Assembly (NCBI GenBank): GCA_903903925.1
Contig: CAIVAU010000259.1
Coordinates: forward strand, 62,001 to 126,000
DNA from: an uncultured cyanobacterium
Lineage (GTDB): Bacteria > Cyanobacteriota > Cyanobacteriia > Cyanobacteriales > Nostocaceae
Reading direction: 5' to 3'
DNA length: 64,000 nucleotides
This document shows, one piece after another, positions 33,686 to 42,756 of the stretch. Position numbers and translations under genes: made by a program. The stretch's first letter is position 1, and each line of letters opens with the position of its first letter. The notes under the pieces were generated by a model. The model was not told where the DNA came from. It worked only from the letters and a program-made list of their open reading frames with translations, and made no database searches.

Positions 33686-34810
33686 ATGCCAAAAAAACGT
33701 CACCGCCGACCTTCGACAGAAAATAAACTCTACACCCAAGAGTTTCACCACCAACCAGGGACAATACCTGGAACTATCATCATTGATGATAATGCTCCAC
33801 CTCCGATAATTTTCTTGTTCGACTATGACCAGAGTAATCTCATCCACAAGCAATTAAACACACCAGAGGAATGTGCTGTTTATCTAGAGAAGGAATCTGT
33901 TTCTTGGGTCGATGTGCAGGGTCTAGGCAATGCAGATATTTTGCAAAGATTGAGCCAAGTTTTTGATTTGCATCCTCTGGTATTAGAAGATATGGTCAAT
34001 GTGCCAGAGCGTCCAAAAATCGAGGATTATGAAAACCAGTTGTTGATAATTGCCCGCATGGTCGTGATCAAGGAAAGAACATTTGGCTTTCATAGTGAGC
34101 AAGTCAGTTTTGTGTTGGCAAAAAATTACTTGCTCACAGTACAGGAGGAGCCAGAACATGATTGCTTGAACGGTGTAAGAGCACGAATCTCCCACAACAA
34201 AGGTATTATTCGCAAGCAAGGAGCCGATTATTTAGCTTACACTCTGTTAGATGCAATTGTAGATGGTTTTTTCCCAGTACTAGAGTCTTACGGTGAGCGA
34301 CTTGAAGAGTTAGAGGAGGAAGTCATGGTCAACCCTAACCGAAAAACACTACAAAAAATCTATCAAATTAGGAGAGAATTACTGCAACTACGTCGCGCTA
34401 TATGGCCCCAGCGTGATGTGATTAATGCCTTAATTCGAGATGGCTATGAACCTATCAGCGAGGAGGTAAGGGTTTACCTGCGAGACTGCTATGACCATGC
34501 AGTGCAAGTGATGGATATGGTGGAAACCTACCGGGAACTAGCCTCAGGGTTGATGGATGTTTATCTTTCGGCAGTAAGTAACAAAATGAATGAGATTATG
34601 AAAGTGCTGACGGTCGTTTCGACAATTTTTATCCCACTTACTTTTATTGCCGGTGTGTATGGGATGAATTTTGAGCGTATGCCAGAACTGAAGTTTTATT
34701 GGGGTTACCCAATTTGCTTAGCAGCTATGGCAGCGATCGCAGTTGGGTTACTATTCTTCTTTTGGCAACGGGGTTGGCTTGAAAATTCTTCAACTATTAA
34801 GCAAGATTAA
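33686..34810 (+). CDS. corA: CorA-family magnesium/cobalt transporter
   Basis: Pentameric divalent cation channel of the plasma membrane. 374 residues from ATG 33686 (MPKKRHRRPSTENKLYTQEF); long acidic cytosolic domain (SWVDVQGLGNADILQRLSQV, HPLVLEDMVN), a long helix (YGERLEELEEEVMVNPNRKTLQ), then two C-terminal membrane helices with the selectivity motif YGMNF between (FIPLTFIAGVYGMNF). A longer frame from 33653 is possible; the internal ATG is preferred since the added residues are not family-like. Follows hflX by about 80 bp on the same strand. Confidence 0.93.
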   Translation: MPKKRHRRPSTENKLYTQEFHHQPGTIPGTIIIDDNAPPPIIFLFDYDQSNLIHKQLNTPEECAVYLEKESVSWVDVQGLGNADILQRLSQVFDLHPLVLEDMVNVPERPKIEDYENQLLIIARMVVIKERTFGFHSEQVSFVLAKNYLLTVQEEPEHDCLNGVRARISHNKGIIRKQGADYLAYTLLDAIVDGFFPVLESYGERLEELEEEVMVNPNRKTLQKIYQIRRELLQLRRAIWPQRDVINALIRDGYEPISEEVRVYLRDCYDHAVQVMDMVETYRELASGLMDVYLSAVSNKMNEIMKVLTVVSTIFIPLTFIAGVYGMNFERMPELKFYWGYPICLAAMAAIAVGLLFFFWQRGWLENSSTIKQD

Positions 34811-34853
34811 ATCGAATATTTAAAATCAGGACAGGAGGGTCATATTCTGAGTT

Positions 34854-35558
34854 ATGAGAAATAGCGACAATAATTTAATTATGATGACGCTTTATATAAT
34901 TGGCGTCAGTTATGTCTTTAATCAAATGGTGGAATCAATTGACAGTCAGATTAAGCTGGAATTTAATAAACTTTCGGTTGAGGAACAACTTAAAAACCAA
35001 GACCTACTAGATAAGATTGAGATTAGTTTTTCACTAAAATCTTCGTATCCAATTGAAGACCCAAAAGAGTTGTCAATCAGTATTAAAAATAAAACCCCAA
35101 GTACTGCAGTATATGTTGACTGGGACAATTGCGCTTTTGAGGAATTTGACGGGTCTTCAAAGCGAGTTATTCGGAGATCACCAGACTTAATACGCGATTT
35201 AGCTGTACCCCAAACTCCCAGTCTGATTGTTCCTGGCAAAACACTTAAAGAAGCCGTAACCTCTGAAAGTGCTTTACAACGTGACCAGGAATCTGGAACA
35301 TACACACTAAAGAGAGCAGTTGCCGATGTCCTCAAGTGGAAAACCATCCCTGTTAAGGCACTAAAAATACAGTTTAACAATTTTATGGACAGAAAACAGA
35401 ACTTTGAGTTTTCCCTAGATTTGGTTCTGCGGTTAGCTGAGACGAATATAGGTATAGCTCAAGGGCAAAATACACCTCCTTTATACATTGTCAGGTGTCC
35501 CTTCACTGTCAAAAAACTACCTTGGACATATGCTCTGCCTTGGAATAAGAAGAGATAA
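34854..35558 (+). CDS. Hypothetical protein with N-terminal hydrophobic segment
   Basis: A 234-residue protein. Residues 6-22 (NNLIMMTLYIIGVSYVFNQM) may form a weak membrane anchor; the rest is soluble with a beta-strand pattern, including ELSISIKNKTPSTAVYVDWD, VPGKTLKEAVTSES and PLYIVRCPFTVKKLPWT. No family is recognised. It follows corA by 43 bp on the same strand with GGAGGG before the ATG, so it is a credible gene, possibly in the same operon. Confidence 0.55.
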   Translation: MRNSDNNLIMMTLYIIGVSYVFNQMVESIDSQIKLEFNKLSVEEQLKNQDLLDKIEISFSLKSSYPIEDPKELSISIKNKTPSTAVYVDWDNCAFEEFDGSSKRVIRRSPDLIRDLAVPQTPSLIVPGKTLKEAVTSESALQRDQESGTYTLKRAVADVLKWKTIPVKALKIQFNNFMDRKQNFEFSLDLVLRLAETNIGIAQGQNTPPLYIVRCPFTVKKLPWTYALPWNKKR

Positions 35559-35679
35559 AGTTGGGCATTGGGCAATGTTCCGGAAAAATAACCAATTACC
35601 ACTTGCCTAGACTCGATACCCCATGCCCGATGCCCGATGCCCATTGCCCGCTTTGGTCATCTAAGACTACACTAAGTAT

Positions 35680-36102
35680 AGGAGAAAGTAGGCGCAGGCG
35701 GTTGCAGATCAGTCTCAATGGGACTGGTTTGAGGAAAGTCCGGGCTCCCGAAAGACCAGACTTGCTGGGTAACGCCCAGTGCGAGCGATCGTGAGGATAG
35801 TGCCACAGAAAGATACCGCCTTCTGAATTATGAATGATGAATTATGAAAGGTTTTTAGAATTCATAGTTGGGAATTCATAGTTTGGAGGGTAAGGGTGCA
35901 AAGGTGCGGTAAGAGCGCACCAGCAGTGTCGAGAGGCGCTGGCTCGGTAAACCCCGGTTGGGAGCAAGGCGAAAGGAACTACGGTTGGTCTTTTACCAGT
36001 TCCGTGATTTAAGAGCCGCTTGAGGCATCTGGTAACAGGCGTCCCAGATAGATAACTGCCCTCGAAAGAGAACAGAACCCGGCTTATGTCTTGCTTTCTC
36101 CT
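35680..36102 (+). ncRNA. rnpB: RNase P RNA
   Basis: Type A catalytic RNA of ribonuclease P. Helix P1 is formed by AGGAGAAAG (35680-35688) and CTTTCTCCT (36094-36102), 9 bp. Conserved blocks: GAGGAAAGTCCGGGCTCC (CR-I, about 35732), GATAGTGCCACAGAAA (about 35796), GAAAGGAACTACGG and the 3' block AGATAGATAACTGCCCTCGA through ACAGAACCCGGCTTATG (CR-V). The P12 region (about 35822-35895) contains GAATTATGAATGATGAATTAT and GAATTCATAG repeats, matching the known insertion of STRR heptamers in P12 of heterocystous cyanobacterial RNase P RNAs. Frames through it are not coding. Confidence 0.95.
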
Positions 36103-36109
36103 CATTTTT

Positions 36110-36186
36110 GTTGTTTGTTAGTTGTTAGTTGTTAGTTGTCACTACTAACAACTAACAACTAAGGACTAACAACTAACAACTGACTA
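36110..36186. repeat. TTAGTTG / CAACTAA inverted heptamer array
   Basis: GTTAGTTGTTAGTTG units are followed by ACTAACAACTAACAACTAA units, the two arms separated by TCACTAC. Lies between rnpB and rnc and directly precedes the rnc start codon, so the rnc ribosome site is not a standard purine run but within the repeat. Confidence 0.8.
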
Positions 36187-36906
36187 ATGTCTATAGCCTA
36201 CCCACGCCGTCAACGGCAGCTTGAAAGTTTAGTAAAAAAATTAGGTCTGCCAGTGGTTGCCCCAGTGAAATGGCAACTGCTGGATTTGGCGTTGACTCAT
36301 CCTACTGTCTCTGAGTCAGCAAATTACGAACAGCTGGAGTTTGTTGGTGATGCAGTTGTGCGGTTGGTCTCGGCTATTGTGTTATGGGAAAATTATCCAG
36401 ATTGTCCAGTAGGGGATTTTGCGGCAATTCGTTCAGTTTTGGTGAGCGATCGCATACTCGCCAAAATGTCAAGAGAATATGGCTTGGAGTTATACTTATT
36501 AGTGGCTGGCAGTGCTACTGCTGATCAAGTTGGTGAAGAGTCACGACTGGCAGATGCCTTTGAAGCAGTTCTGGGTGCGCTTTACCTGAGTACTAACGAT
36601 TTGCAACTTATTCGCCCTTGGCTAGACCCTCACTTCAAACAACTAGCGACAGAAATTCGCCTAGATCCAGCCAGATTTAACTACAAAGCTGCTCTCCAAG
36701 AATGGACTCAAGCTCACTTTAAAGTTTTACCTGAGTATCGGGTTGTGGAAATCAGTCAACCACAGCATAATCAAGAGCGTTTTATTGCTGAGGTGTGGTT
36801 ACATGAACAAAAGTTAGGTGAAGGTAAAGGACGCTCGATCAAAGCTGCTGAACAAGCAGCTGCAAAAGTGGCATTTTTTGCCCTAAATACTCAAGAAAAA
36901 CCCTGA
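36187..36906 (+). CDS. rnc: Ribonuclease III
   Basis: Double-stranded RNA endonuclease for rRNA and mRNA processing. 239 residues: RNase III domain with the signature YEQLEFVGDAVVRLVSAIVL (family: ERLEFLGDAVL) and the second acidic cluster LADAFEAVLGALYLSTN; C-terminal dsRNA-binding domain from NYKAALQEWTQAHFKVLPEY to GRSIKAAEQAAAKVAFFAL. It follows rnpB on the same strand across a heptamer repeat. A second rnc-like gene is common in cyanobacteria; which one this is cannot be said. Confidence 0.94.
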   Translation: MSIAYPRRQRQLESLVKKLGLPVVAPVKWQLLDLALTHPTVSESANYEQLEFVGDAVVRLVSAIVLWENYPDCPVGDFAAIRSVLVSDRILAKMSREYGLELYLLVAGSATADQVGEESRLADAFEAVLGALYLSTNDLQLIRPWLDPHFKQLATEIRLDPARFNYKAALQEWTQAHFKVLPEYRVVEISQPQHNQERFIAEVWLHEQKLGEGKGRSIKAAEQAAAKVAFFALNTQEKP

Positions 36907-36930
36907 TTTTTAGCATTACTCAATTTTCAA

Positions 36931-37240
36931 CTACCACATTTTTTCAGGGTCATTCAAATCATCGCTCATCCAAATTTTACCTTGATGTAAACCCAATACC
37001 CGTTTTTTTGGTGTTCCTTGGGCTTGATCATTACTTCTGTGCTAAAAATTCCACAAAATCTAGTACTTGTTGTTGTTCCGGCGGTAGGGTTTGTAGCTTA
37101 ATACCAACTACTAGAGCGCAATGTAAATCTCTCGCTCGGTTTTTTCAATGATGTGAGCAAGTTCTGCAAGAATTAGCCCAGAGTAAGTCAAAGTTGCACC
37201 CCTGGAAAGTGCTGAAATGAGATAAGTGGAATACTCGCGG
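36931..37240 (-). pseudogene. Degenerate antitoxin-type gene (DUF2281-like)
   Basis: On the minus strand the segment KLQTLPPEQQQVLDFVEFLA runs to a stop (about 37032), while the following one, SNDQAQGTPKKRVLGLHQGK with IWMSDDLNDPEKMW, continues in another frame to TAG at 36931. Further upstream LAELAHIIEKTEREIYIAL is in yet another frame and ends in TAGTAG. Read together these make one protein of the DUF2281 antitoxin kind, broken by at least two frameshifts. No toxin partner is present. The 300 bp to 37435 carry nothing else readable. Confidence 0.65.
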
Positions 37241-37435
37241 ATCTTATTTGACTGGAACGTGATATTAATCAGTGTACCACAAAAAATAGTACATATGTTC
37301 TCCTATTTAACTACATTATCGCTTATATTGACGTATCCATCATTACTGATAATGGTAAGATTTCCATGATTTTTCCTCACAAATTCTTGTAGTAAGTTTA
37401 AGCCAGATCCCCTAGATACTATTAAGTATTGACAA

Positions 37436-38440
37436 ATGATTAAAATTGCTGTAGCAGGAGTTGGACGTTGGGGTGTGCATTTGCTGCGAAATTTTTTAGA
37501 GCATCCCCAGGCAGAGGTAGTGGCGGTAGTAGACCCGAACCCAGAACGCTTAGCAGTAGTGAAGCAGCAGTATAAATTAGATGACAGCGTACTACTGACA
37601 ACTGAGTGGCAAAAGATCAGGCACGTAGTGGGGATAGAAGCGGTAGTCATTGCTACTCCTGCCATCACCCATTACTCATTAATTGTCGATGCCTTAAGCT
37701 GGGGATACCATGTTTTAGCCGAAAAACCCTTAACTCTGAATCCAGTAGAATGTCAGGAAATTTGCCAACTAGCAGAAAAACAGCAACGGCAACTCATGGT
37801 TGACCACACCTATTTGTTTCACCCAGCTGTTGAACGAGGGCAGGCTGTTGTTCAAGAGGGTAAATTAGGTGATTTGCGCTATGGCTATGCCACTCGTACA
37901 CATTTAGGTCCCGTCCGTCAAGATGTGGATGCATTGTGGGATTTAGCAATTCACGATATTGCCATTTTTAACTTCTGGCTGGGTCAGATGCCCTTAATTG
38001 TGCAAGCAATGGGTACTGCGTGGCTACAGGGATTAGCAGACCTAGTCTGGGTGACACTCACTTACCCGGATGGCTTTCAAGCATATATTCACCTATGCTG
38101 GCTTAATGCCGATAAACAGCGACGACTTGGAGTTGTTGGAAGCCTAGGGAGCTTAATTTTTGATGAAATGTCACTGTTGTCTCCTTTAACTTTATTACAG
38201 GGTGAATTTGAACACAGAGGCAATCAATTTATTCCTATCAATCAAAGGCAAGAAGTACTGGAAATAGAAACAGATGAACCATTGCGACGGATGTGCGATC
38301 GCTTTATTGACTGTATCCTCATGAATACTTCTTCAGTCATTTCATCTGGTTGGGTAGGCACAGAGTTAGTGCAAATTCTCACCGCTTTGACCGAATCTCT
38401 CAATCAAGGTGGCAAACCTGTTTTTCTCCAAAAAAATTAG
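37436..38440 (+). CDS. Gfo/Idh/MocA-family oxidoreductase
   Basis: NAD(P)-dependent oxidoreductase of 334 residues. Rossmann motif at the start, IKIAVAGVGRWGVHLLRNFL (GxGxxG), DPNPERL, then AVVIATPAITHYSLIVDALS and the sugar dehydrogenase motif HVLAEKPLTLNP with the conserved Glu-Lys-Pro; later HDIAIFNFWLG. Related cyanobacterial proteins are annotated as dehydrogenases of sugars or inositol; the substrate cannot be told. No operon partner is evident. Confidence 0.9.
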   Translation: MIKIAVAGVGRWGVHLLRNFLEHPQAEVVAVVDPNPERLAVVKQQYKLDDSVLLTTEWQKIRHVVGIEAVVIATPAITHYSLIVDALSWGYHVLAEKPLTLNPVECQEICQLAEKQQRQLMVDHTYLFHPAVERGQAVVQEGKLGDLRYGYATRTHLGPVRQDVDALWDLAIHDIAIFNFWLGQMPLIVQAMGTAWLQGLADLVWVTLTYPDGFQAYIHLCWLNADKQRRLGVVGSLGSLIFDEMSLLSPLTLLQGEFEHRGNQFIPINQRQEVLEIETDEPLRRMCDRFIDCILMNTSSVISSGWVGTELVQILTALTESLNQGGKPVFLQKN

Positions 38441-38502
38441 CTCAACAGGCTAAGGCGAGCCTGTCTTGAGCAAAAGTCCCTTGGTTGTGTCCGTGCATAT
38501 AA

Positions 38503-40521
38503 CTAATAAATATGCAGTTTAGATACGGGGATGCGTGTAGGTGTGGGTGTGGGGACATTTTCCTCTGCCTCATCTCCAAGCTTTATCCCCCTTGTGCCCT
38601 CATCAACAGAGGGAGAGGTAACTCCAAGATTAAGTGAACTTTCTTGATCCTCTAGGTTAGGTAACATCGAGACATCAATTAACGGCAAACTAATCGCAAT
38701 AGTCGTGCCTTGGTTAATACCAGCACTCTCAAGTGTAATGCTACCGTTCATCAGTTCAATTAAGTTCCGTGAAATCGCCAGTCCTAGTCCTGTACCACCA
38801 AACTTGCGTGTGTTTGCCTCCTCCACCATCACAAAAGGGCGAAATAGTTTTTGCTGCTGGGCAGGATCAATTCCCACACCTGTATCTGTGACCTTAACAA
38901 TGACCTGAGATTTGCCGTCAATAATTTGAACTTCTATAGTAATAGTGATGCTTCCCTCGTCAGTGAACTTAATTGCATTGCCGATGATGTTAATCAGCAC
39001 CTGCTTGAACTTTGCTGGGTCAGCATTAACCATCATCGGTTCATTCATCTGGGGAATGTTTAACTGCAAACCTTTTTGCTGAACATTAACTGATTGTAAA
39101 TTAATGACCTCCTTAAGTACTTTTTGCAGGTCAATAATTTCTAAGGATACTGAGAGTTTTCCTGCTTCAATTTTAGAAATGTCGAGTAAATCATTAATAA
39201 TACCAAGCAAGTGAATCGCGGTATCATCAGCACGCTTGAGGAACTCCATTTCTTCTTCCCGATCATCACACAAGTCATCTCGAACTACGCGAACACAGTT
39301 AATAATAATGTTGAGAGGGTTTCTTAACTCATGAGAAGTCGTAGCTAAAAATTGACTTTTTACCTGGTTAGCAGCTTTTGATTCTTTCCAAGCTATTTCC
39401 AGTTCTTCTGCCCAAGCTTTTAGTCGTTCAAGCATTTGGTCTAGTGCTTGCGCTAGTTGATTGAATTCTCGGATTTGGAAGTTGTGAGGAACTGGTTGTG
39501 CTGATTGGCTGAGGTGGAGATTTAGAGCATAGTCTCGCAATTCTTCCACGGGACGCGCCAAGTAACGAGCTACATACAGCGAGGCTAAAACACTCGCGCC
39601 AATCAAGCCAACTGTCAGAACAATCAAGATCAGTTTAATGTCCCTAAGACCATAGAGAGCATTATCCAGAGTTGTAACAGCTAAGATGACCCATTTTTGC
39701 CGCTTTCCTGTTGTTACAGGACTATCGATCGCGCTGTAGCCAGCCAGTAATTCTTCCCCCTCCTTCTCAAAAAAGAAATGTAGAAAATATTGTTTCCCCG
39801 CAATCGCCGTTTTGACAATTTTTTTTAGTCTAGAAGCATCTGCATGCTGTTCAATGTTAGTACCGATACGGCTGGCAATGGGGTGTGCTAAAATTGTCCC
39901 ATCCTGAGCGATAACTACTGTAGAGCCTGTTAACAGACCTGGCTTAAGTCTTGTTCTTTCATGGGACAATAATGTTGCTTTAAAACTCAAGGCATAATGC
40001 AATTCCCCCCAACGGTCATAAACTGGAGCAGATAAGCGCAATTGCAGTTGTTTACCTGTATCCCTTCTGCCGGTGATTCCCATCCTTGGGGGTAAGATGA
40101 TTTCCGCTTCAATTCCATCGTCAGGGAAAGGTAATTGCGGCTCGCTAATTGGTTCGTCGTCACAAGTTGTGGCAATGACCTTCGCACTTTCCACATTTGT
40201 CAGCTGTATGCACTCGATTTGCCTTGGCAGTTGTTGCGCTAGCTGAATGAGAAATTGTTGTGCCTCCTCACGGGAACCTGACTGCAGAATTTTTGTTTGG
40301 CTTGCATTTAGCAAGTTAGTTTTTAAGGCAGCGATCGCATCTGCAATATTCTCTCCCTTGATGATGGCGCTTTCTGTTAAGTTTTGACGAGCAGTTTCCA
40401 ATAGGCTAGAGCGTGCCCTCTTAAAGGCTACAATCTCCCCTATCAATAAAACAGGGATGGACAGTAGCAAGATTCTCGACACTAGTATACGACGAAAGGA
40501 TGATTGACGGGGTTTAGCCAT
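38503..40521 (-). CDS. Membrane sensor histidine kinase
   Basis: 672 residues. N-terminal membrane helix (SFRRILVSRILLLSIPVLLI), an extracytoplasmic dCache-like sensor (about 40-290, with GSTVVIAQDGTILAHPIASR), a second helix (LILIVLTVGLIGASVLASLY), HAMP (YLARPVEELRDYALNLHLSQ), then HisKA with the phospho-acceptor His in ATTSHELRNPLN and HATPase_c motifs NIIGNAIKFTDEGS (N box), DTGVGIDPAQQQKLFRPF (G1/F) and KFGGTGLGLAISRNL (G2). No receiver domain is attached and no response regulator is adjacent, so it is an orphan kinase. The ligand is unknown. Start is the first ATG. Confidence 0.93.
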   Translation of the reverse strand: MAKPRQSSFRRILVSRILLLSIPVLLIGEIVAFKRARSSLLETARQNLTESAIIKGENIADAIAALKTNLLNASQTKILQSGSREEAQQFLIQLAQQLPRQIECIQLTNVESAKVIATTCDDEPISEPQLPFPDDGIEAEIILPPRMGITGRRDTGKQLQLRLSAPVYDRWGELHYALSFKATLLSHERTRLKPGLLTGSTVVIAQDGTILAHPIASRIGTNIEQHADASRLKKIVKTAIAGKQYFLHFFFEKEGEELLAGYSAIDSPVTTGKRQKWVILAVTTLDNALYGLRDIKLILIVLTVGLIGASVLASLYVARYLARPVEELRDYALNLHLSQSAQPVPHNFQIREFNQLAQALDQMLERLKAWAEELEIAWKESKAANQVKSQFLATTSHELRNPLNIIINCVRVVRDDLCDDREEEMEFLKRADDTAIHLLGIINDLLDISKIEAGKLSVSLEIIDLQKVLKEVINLQSVNVQQKGLQLNIPQMNEPMMVNADPAKFKQVLINIIGNAIKFTDEGSITITIEVQIIDGKSQVIVKVTDTGVGIDPAQQQKLFRPFVMVEEANTRKFGGTGLGLAISRNLIELMNGSITLESAGINQGTTIAISLPLIDVSMLPNLEDQESSLNLGVTSPSVDEGTRGIKLGDEAEENVPTPTPTRIPVSKLHIY

Positions 40522-40997
40522 CGGCAGTCTCTCTTGATATTTGCCAACTGGAATAGCAAGGGTATGTGATTAAACCAGATAAAGTGATTGCGTCATAAGA
40601 ATTCCTGTGGGTAACCATCTTAAAATATAAAATACTTTAATAGCAAAAAAAAGTGCAATATACTATCAATTCAACAGATTACAGACTGTGGTTGCATTCC
40701 AAGTATATTAGACGAATTTATCCACTGTGGTTTTCCTGCATAGCTATTTTTGATGTTTTATTCGGTGCTGGGACTCTGGATGCCCACGGTACGACAAAAA
40801 TCCAAAACTTTTACAACATTGAATACAGGTGGGTAAACCCCCCTAGCTAGTCCATATAGTAGTTACACACTCTGCCAACCTAAATCCGGAAATTCACTCT
40901 TTGTAAGAAGTATTCCTACCAGACGGGTGCAACGCTCAACAGATTAGATTAGGCTAAAAAAGATGAGCGCTAACTTCTTGGATCTCAAAAGCCTCGG
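40522..40997. other. Divergent intergenic region, kinase / FemAB-like gene
   Basis: 476 bp between divergent genes. A 65-codon frame at 40653-40850 has no convincing character. A candidate A-rich leader lies around 40640-40660. No repeat or hairpin of note. Confidence 0.4.
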
Positions 40998-42179
40998 ATG
41001 CTGAAACAACTAAAGCCTCGCTACTCAGTCACTTGGATCAATCAAATTGCTGAAGTCCCCCAAGATGCTTGGGATGCTCTGGCATTACCATTAAAAACCC
41101 CCTTTTTAGAGTGGGAGTGGCTCTCTACTCTTGAAACCTCTCAAAGCACTACAGCTCAAACTGGCTGGTTACCCAATCACTTAACTATATGGCGGGATAG
41201 AACTCTCATTGCTGCTGCGCCACTTTATCTTAAAGGACACAGTTCTGGCGAATTTGTGTTTGACCACCAGTGGGCAGAGCTAGCGCAACGCATTGGTGTA
41301 GATTATTACCCGAAAATGCTGGGGATGTCGCCGTTTACCCCAGCGGAAGGTTATCGATTCTTAATTGCCCCAGGGGAAGATGAAGATGAGATCACAGCAA
41401 TGATGGTGCATGAGATTGATGCTTTCTGTTCAAAGCATCATATATCATGCTGTAATTTTCTCTACGTCGATCCCGAATGGCGTCCCGTCTTAGAACGTCA
41501 TGGCTTCACCGCTTGGCTTCACCATAGCTTCATTTGGCAAAATTCTGGGTTTAACACTTTTGATGACTACTTGGCGGTGTTCAATGCTAACCAGCGTCGC
41601 AATATTAAGCGTGAACGCAAAGCTGTGGAAAAAGCTTCTTTGCGCCTACAACCGTACTTTGGTGATGAAATTCCCAAGTCGTTGTTTCCTTTGATGTACC
41701 AATTCTATGCTGATACCTGTGATAAATTTGGCTGGTGGGGTAGCAAGTACTTGACAAAACGATTTTTTGAACAGCTACACACCCACTATCGACATCGGGT
41801 GTTGTTTTTTGCGGCGTACAGCGAGCAGAATCATCAACAGCCAATCGGAATGTCTTTTTGCCTATTTAAAGATGACAGGTTATATGGGCGCTATTGGGGT
41901 AGTTTTCAGGAAATTGATTGTTTGCATTTTGATGCGTGCTATTATACACCAATAGAGTGGGCGATCGCTCACGGTATCCAAATTTTCGATCCTGGTGCTG
42001 GCGGACGTCACAAAAAACGGCGCGGGTTTCCTGCTACCCCTAATTACAGTTTGCACCGCTTTTACAATAGTCGTTTAGCACAAATTTTGCGTCACTACAT
42101 CACTCAAGTGAATGAGCAAGAACAGCAGGAAATTGAGGCGATTAATGCGGAGTTGCCGTTTAGCCAGAAGGAAGATTGA
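40998..42179 (+). CDS. GNAT-fold acyltransferase of the FemAB-like family (PF04339-type)
   Basis: A 393-residue protein resembling the peptidogalycan biosynthesis/recognition family, related to FemAB aminoacyl transferases. Features: PLKTPFLEWEWLSTLETSQS near the start, ANQRRNIKRERKAVEKASLR, YADTCDKFGWWGSKYLTKRFFEQL and the C-terminal HGIQIFDPGAGGRHKKRRGF with ATPNYSLHRF. Substrate unknown. It appears monocistronic, followed by small direct repeats around 42206-42242. Confidence 0.8.
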   Translation: MLKQLKPRYSVTWINQIAEVPQDAWDALALPLKTPFLEWEWLSTLETSQSTTAQTGWLPNHLTIWRDRTLIAAAPLYLKGHSSGEFVFDHQWAELAQRIGVDYYPKMLGMSPFTPAEGYRFLIAPGEDEDEITAMMVHEIDAFCSKHHISCCNFLYVDPEWRPVLERHGFTAWLHHSFIWQNSGFNTFDDYLAVFNANQRRNIKRERKAVEKASLRLQPYFGDEIPKSLFPLMYQFYADTCDKFGWWGSKYLTKRFFEQLHTHYRHRVLFFAAYSEQNHQQPIGMSFCLFKDDRLYGRYWGSFQEIDCLHFDACYYTPIEWAIAHGIQIFDPGAGGRHKKRRGFPATPNYSLHRFYNSRLAQILRHYITQVNEQEQQEIEAINAELPFSQKED

Positions 42180-42307
42180 GAAAAGCACACTGCTTTGGCA
42201 CTTAAGAGGGAGCTCTTAGCAGGGAGCTCTTAGCAGGCAGAAGGGGTATGGTCAAGGAACAGAAGAACTACACTAGATAGGATAATGGGTGAAAACTCGT
42301 AAAAAAG

Positions 42308-42709
42308 TTGATTTCTATGGTGATTATGGGTTTGATAGTTGAAGATTTAGCAGCAATTGATGATAAGCTTTCTCAGCGTCATATTGACCTTGACATCGGT
42401 GGGTATTTTATTATTTACCTGAATCGAGAGGAAGGATTAATTTGTGCCAAGCATTTCACCAATGTCATTGATGACCGTGGTTTAGCTGTCGATCCAGAAA
42501 CAGGAAAGGTAATTCCAGCGAAGGGAAAGGTGGAACGAACTCACACAACCTTGTTTAGTGGGAGAACTGCAAAGGAACTGTGCGTGACAATTTTTGAAAA
42601 ACAAGAACCCTGCCCAGTGACTTTGTTAGATCATGCAGCCTATTTAGGTCGTGAATTTGTCCGCGCTGAGTTGGCGCTACTCACAGGGCAAGAGTATGTC
42701 CAAGATTAA
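42308..42709 (+). CDS. DUF4346-domain protein
   Basis: A 133-residue soluble protein with DIGGYFIIYLNREEGLICAK, NVIDDRGLAVDPETGKVIPA and LLDHAAYLGREFVRAELALL, which I recognise as the cyanobacterial DUF4346 domain. In some genomes the same domain is fused to dihydropteroate synthase- or thymidylate synthase-like proteins; here it is free-standing. Function unknown. The start at 42308 gives MISMVIMGLIVEDL; a start at the second or third Met is equally possible. Confidence 0.72.
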   Translation: MISMVIMGLIVEDLAAIDDKLSQRHIDLDIGGYFIIYLNREEGLICAKHFTNVIDDRGLAVDPETGKVIPAKGKVERTHTTLFSGRTAKELCVTIFEKQEPCPVTLLDHAAYLGREFVRAELALLTGQEYVQD

Positions 42710-42756
42710 AAAGTGAGGAGTTAAGAGTTTAACTCATCACTCCTAACTCCTAACTC

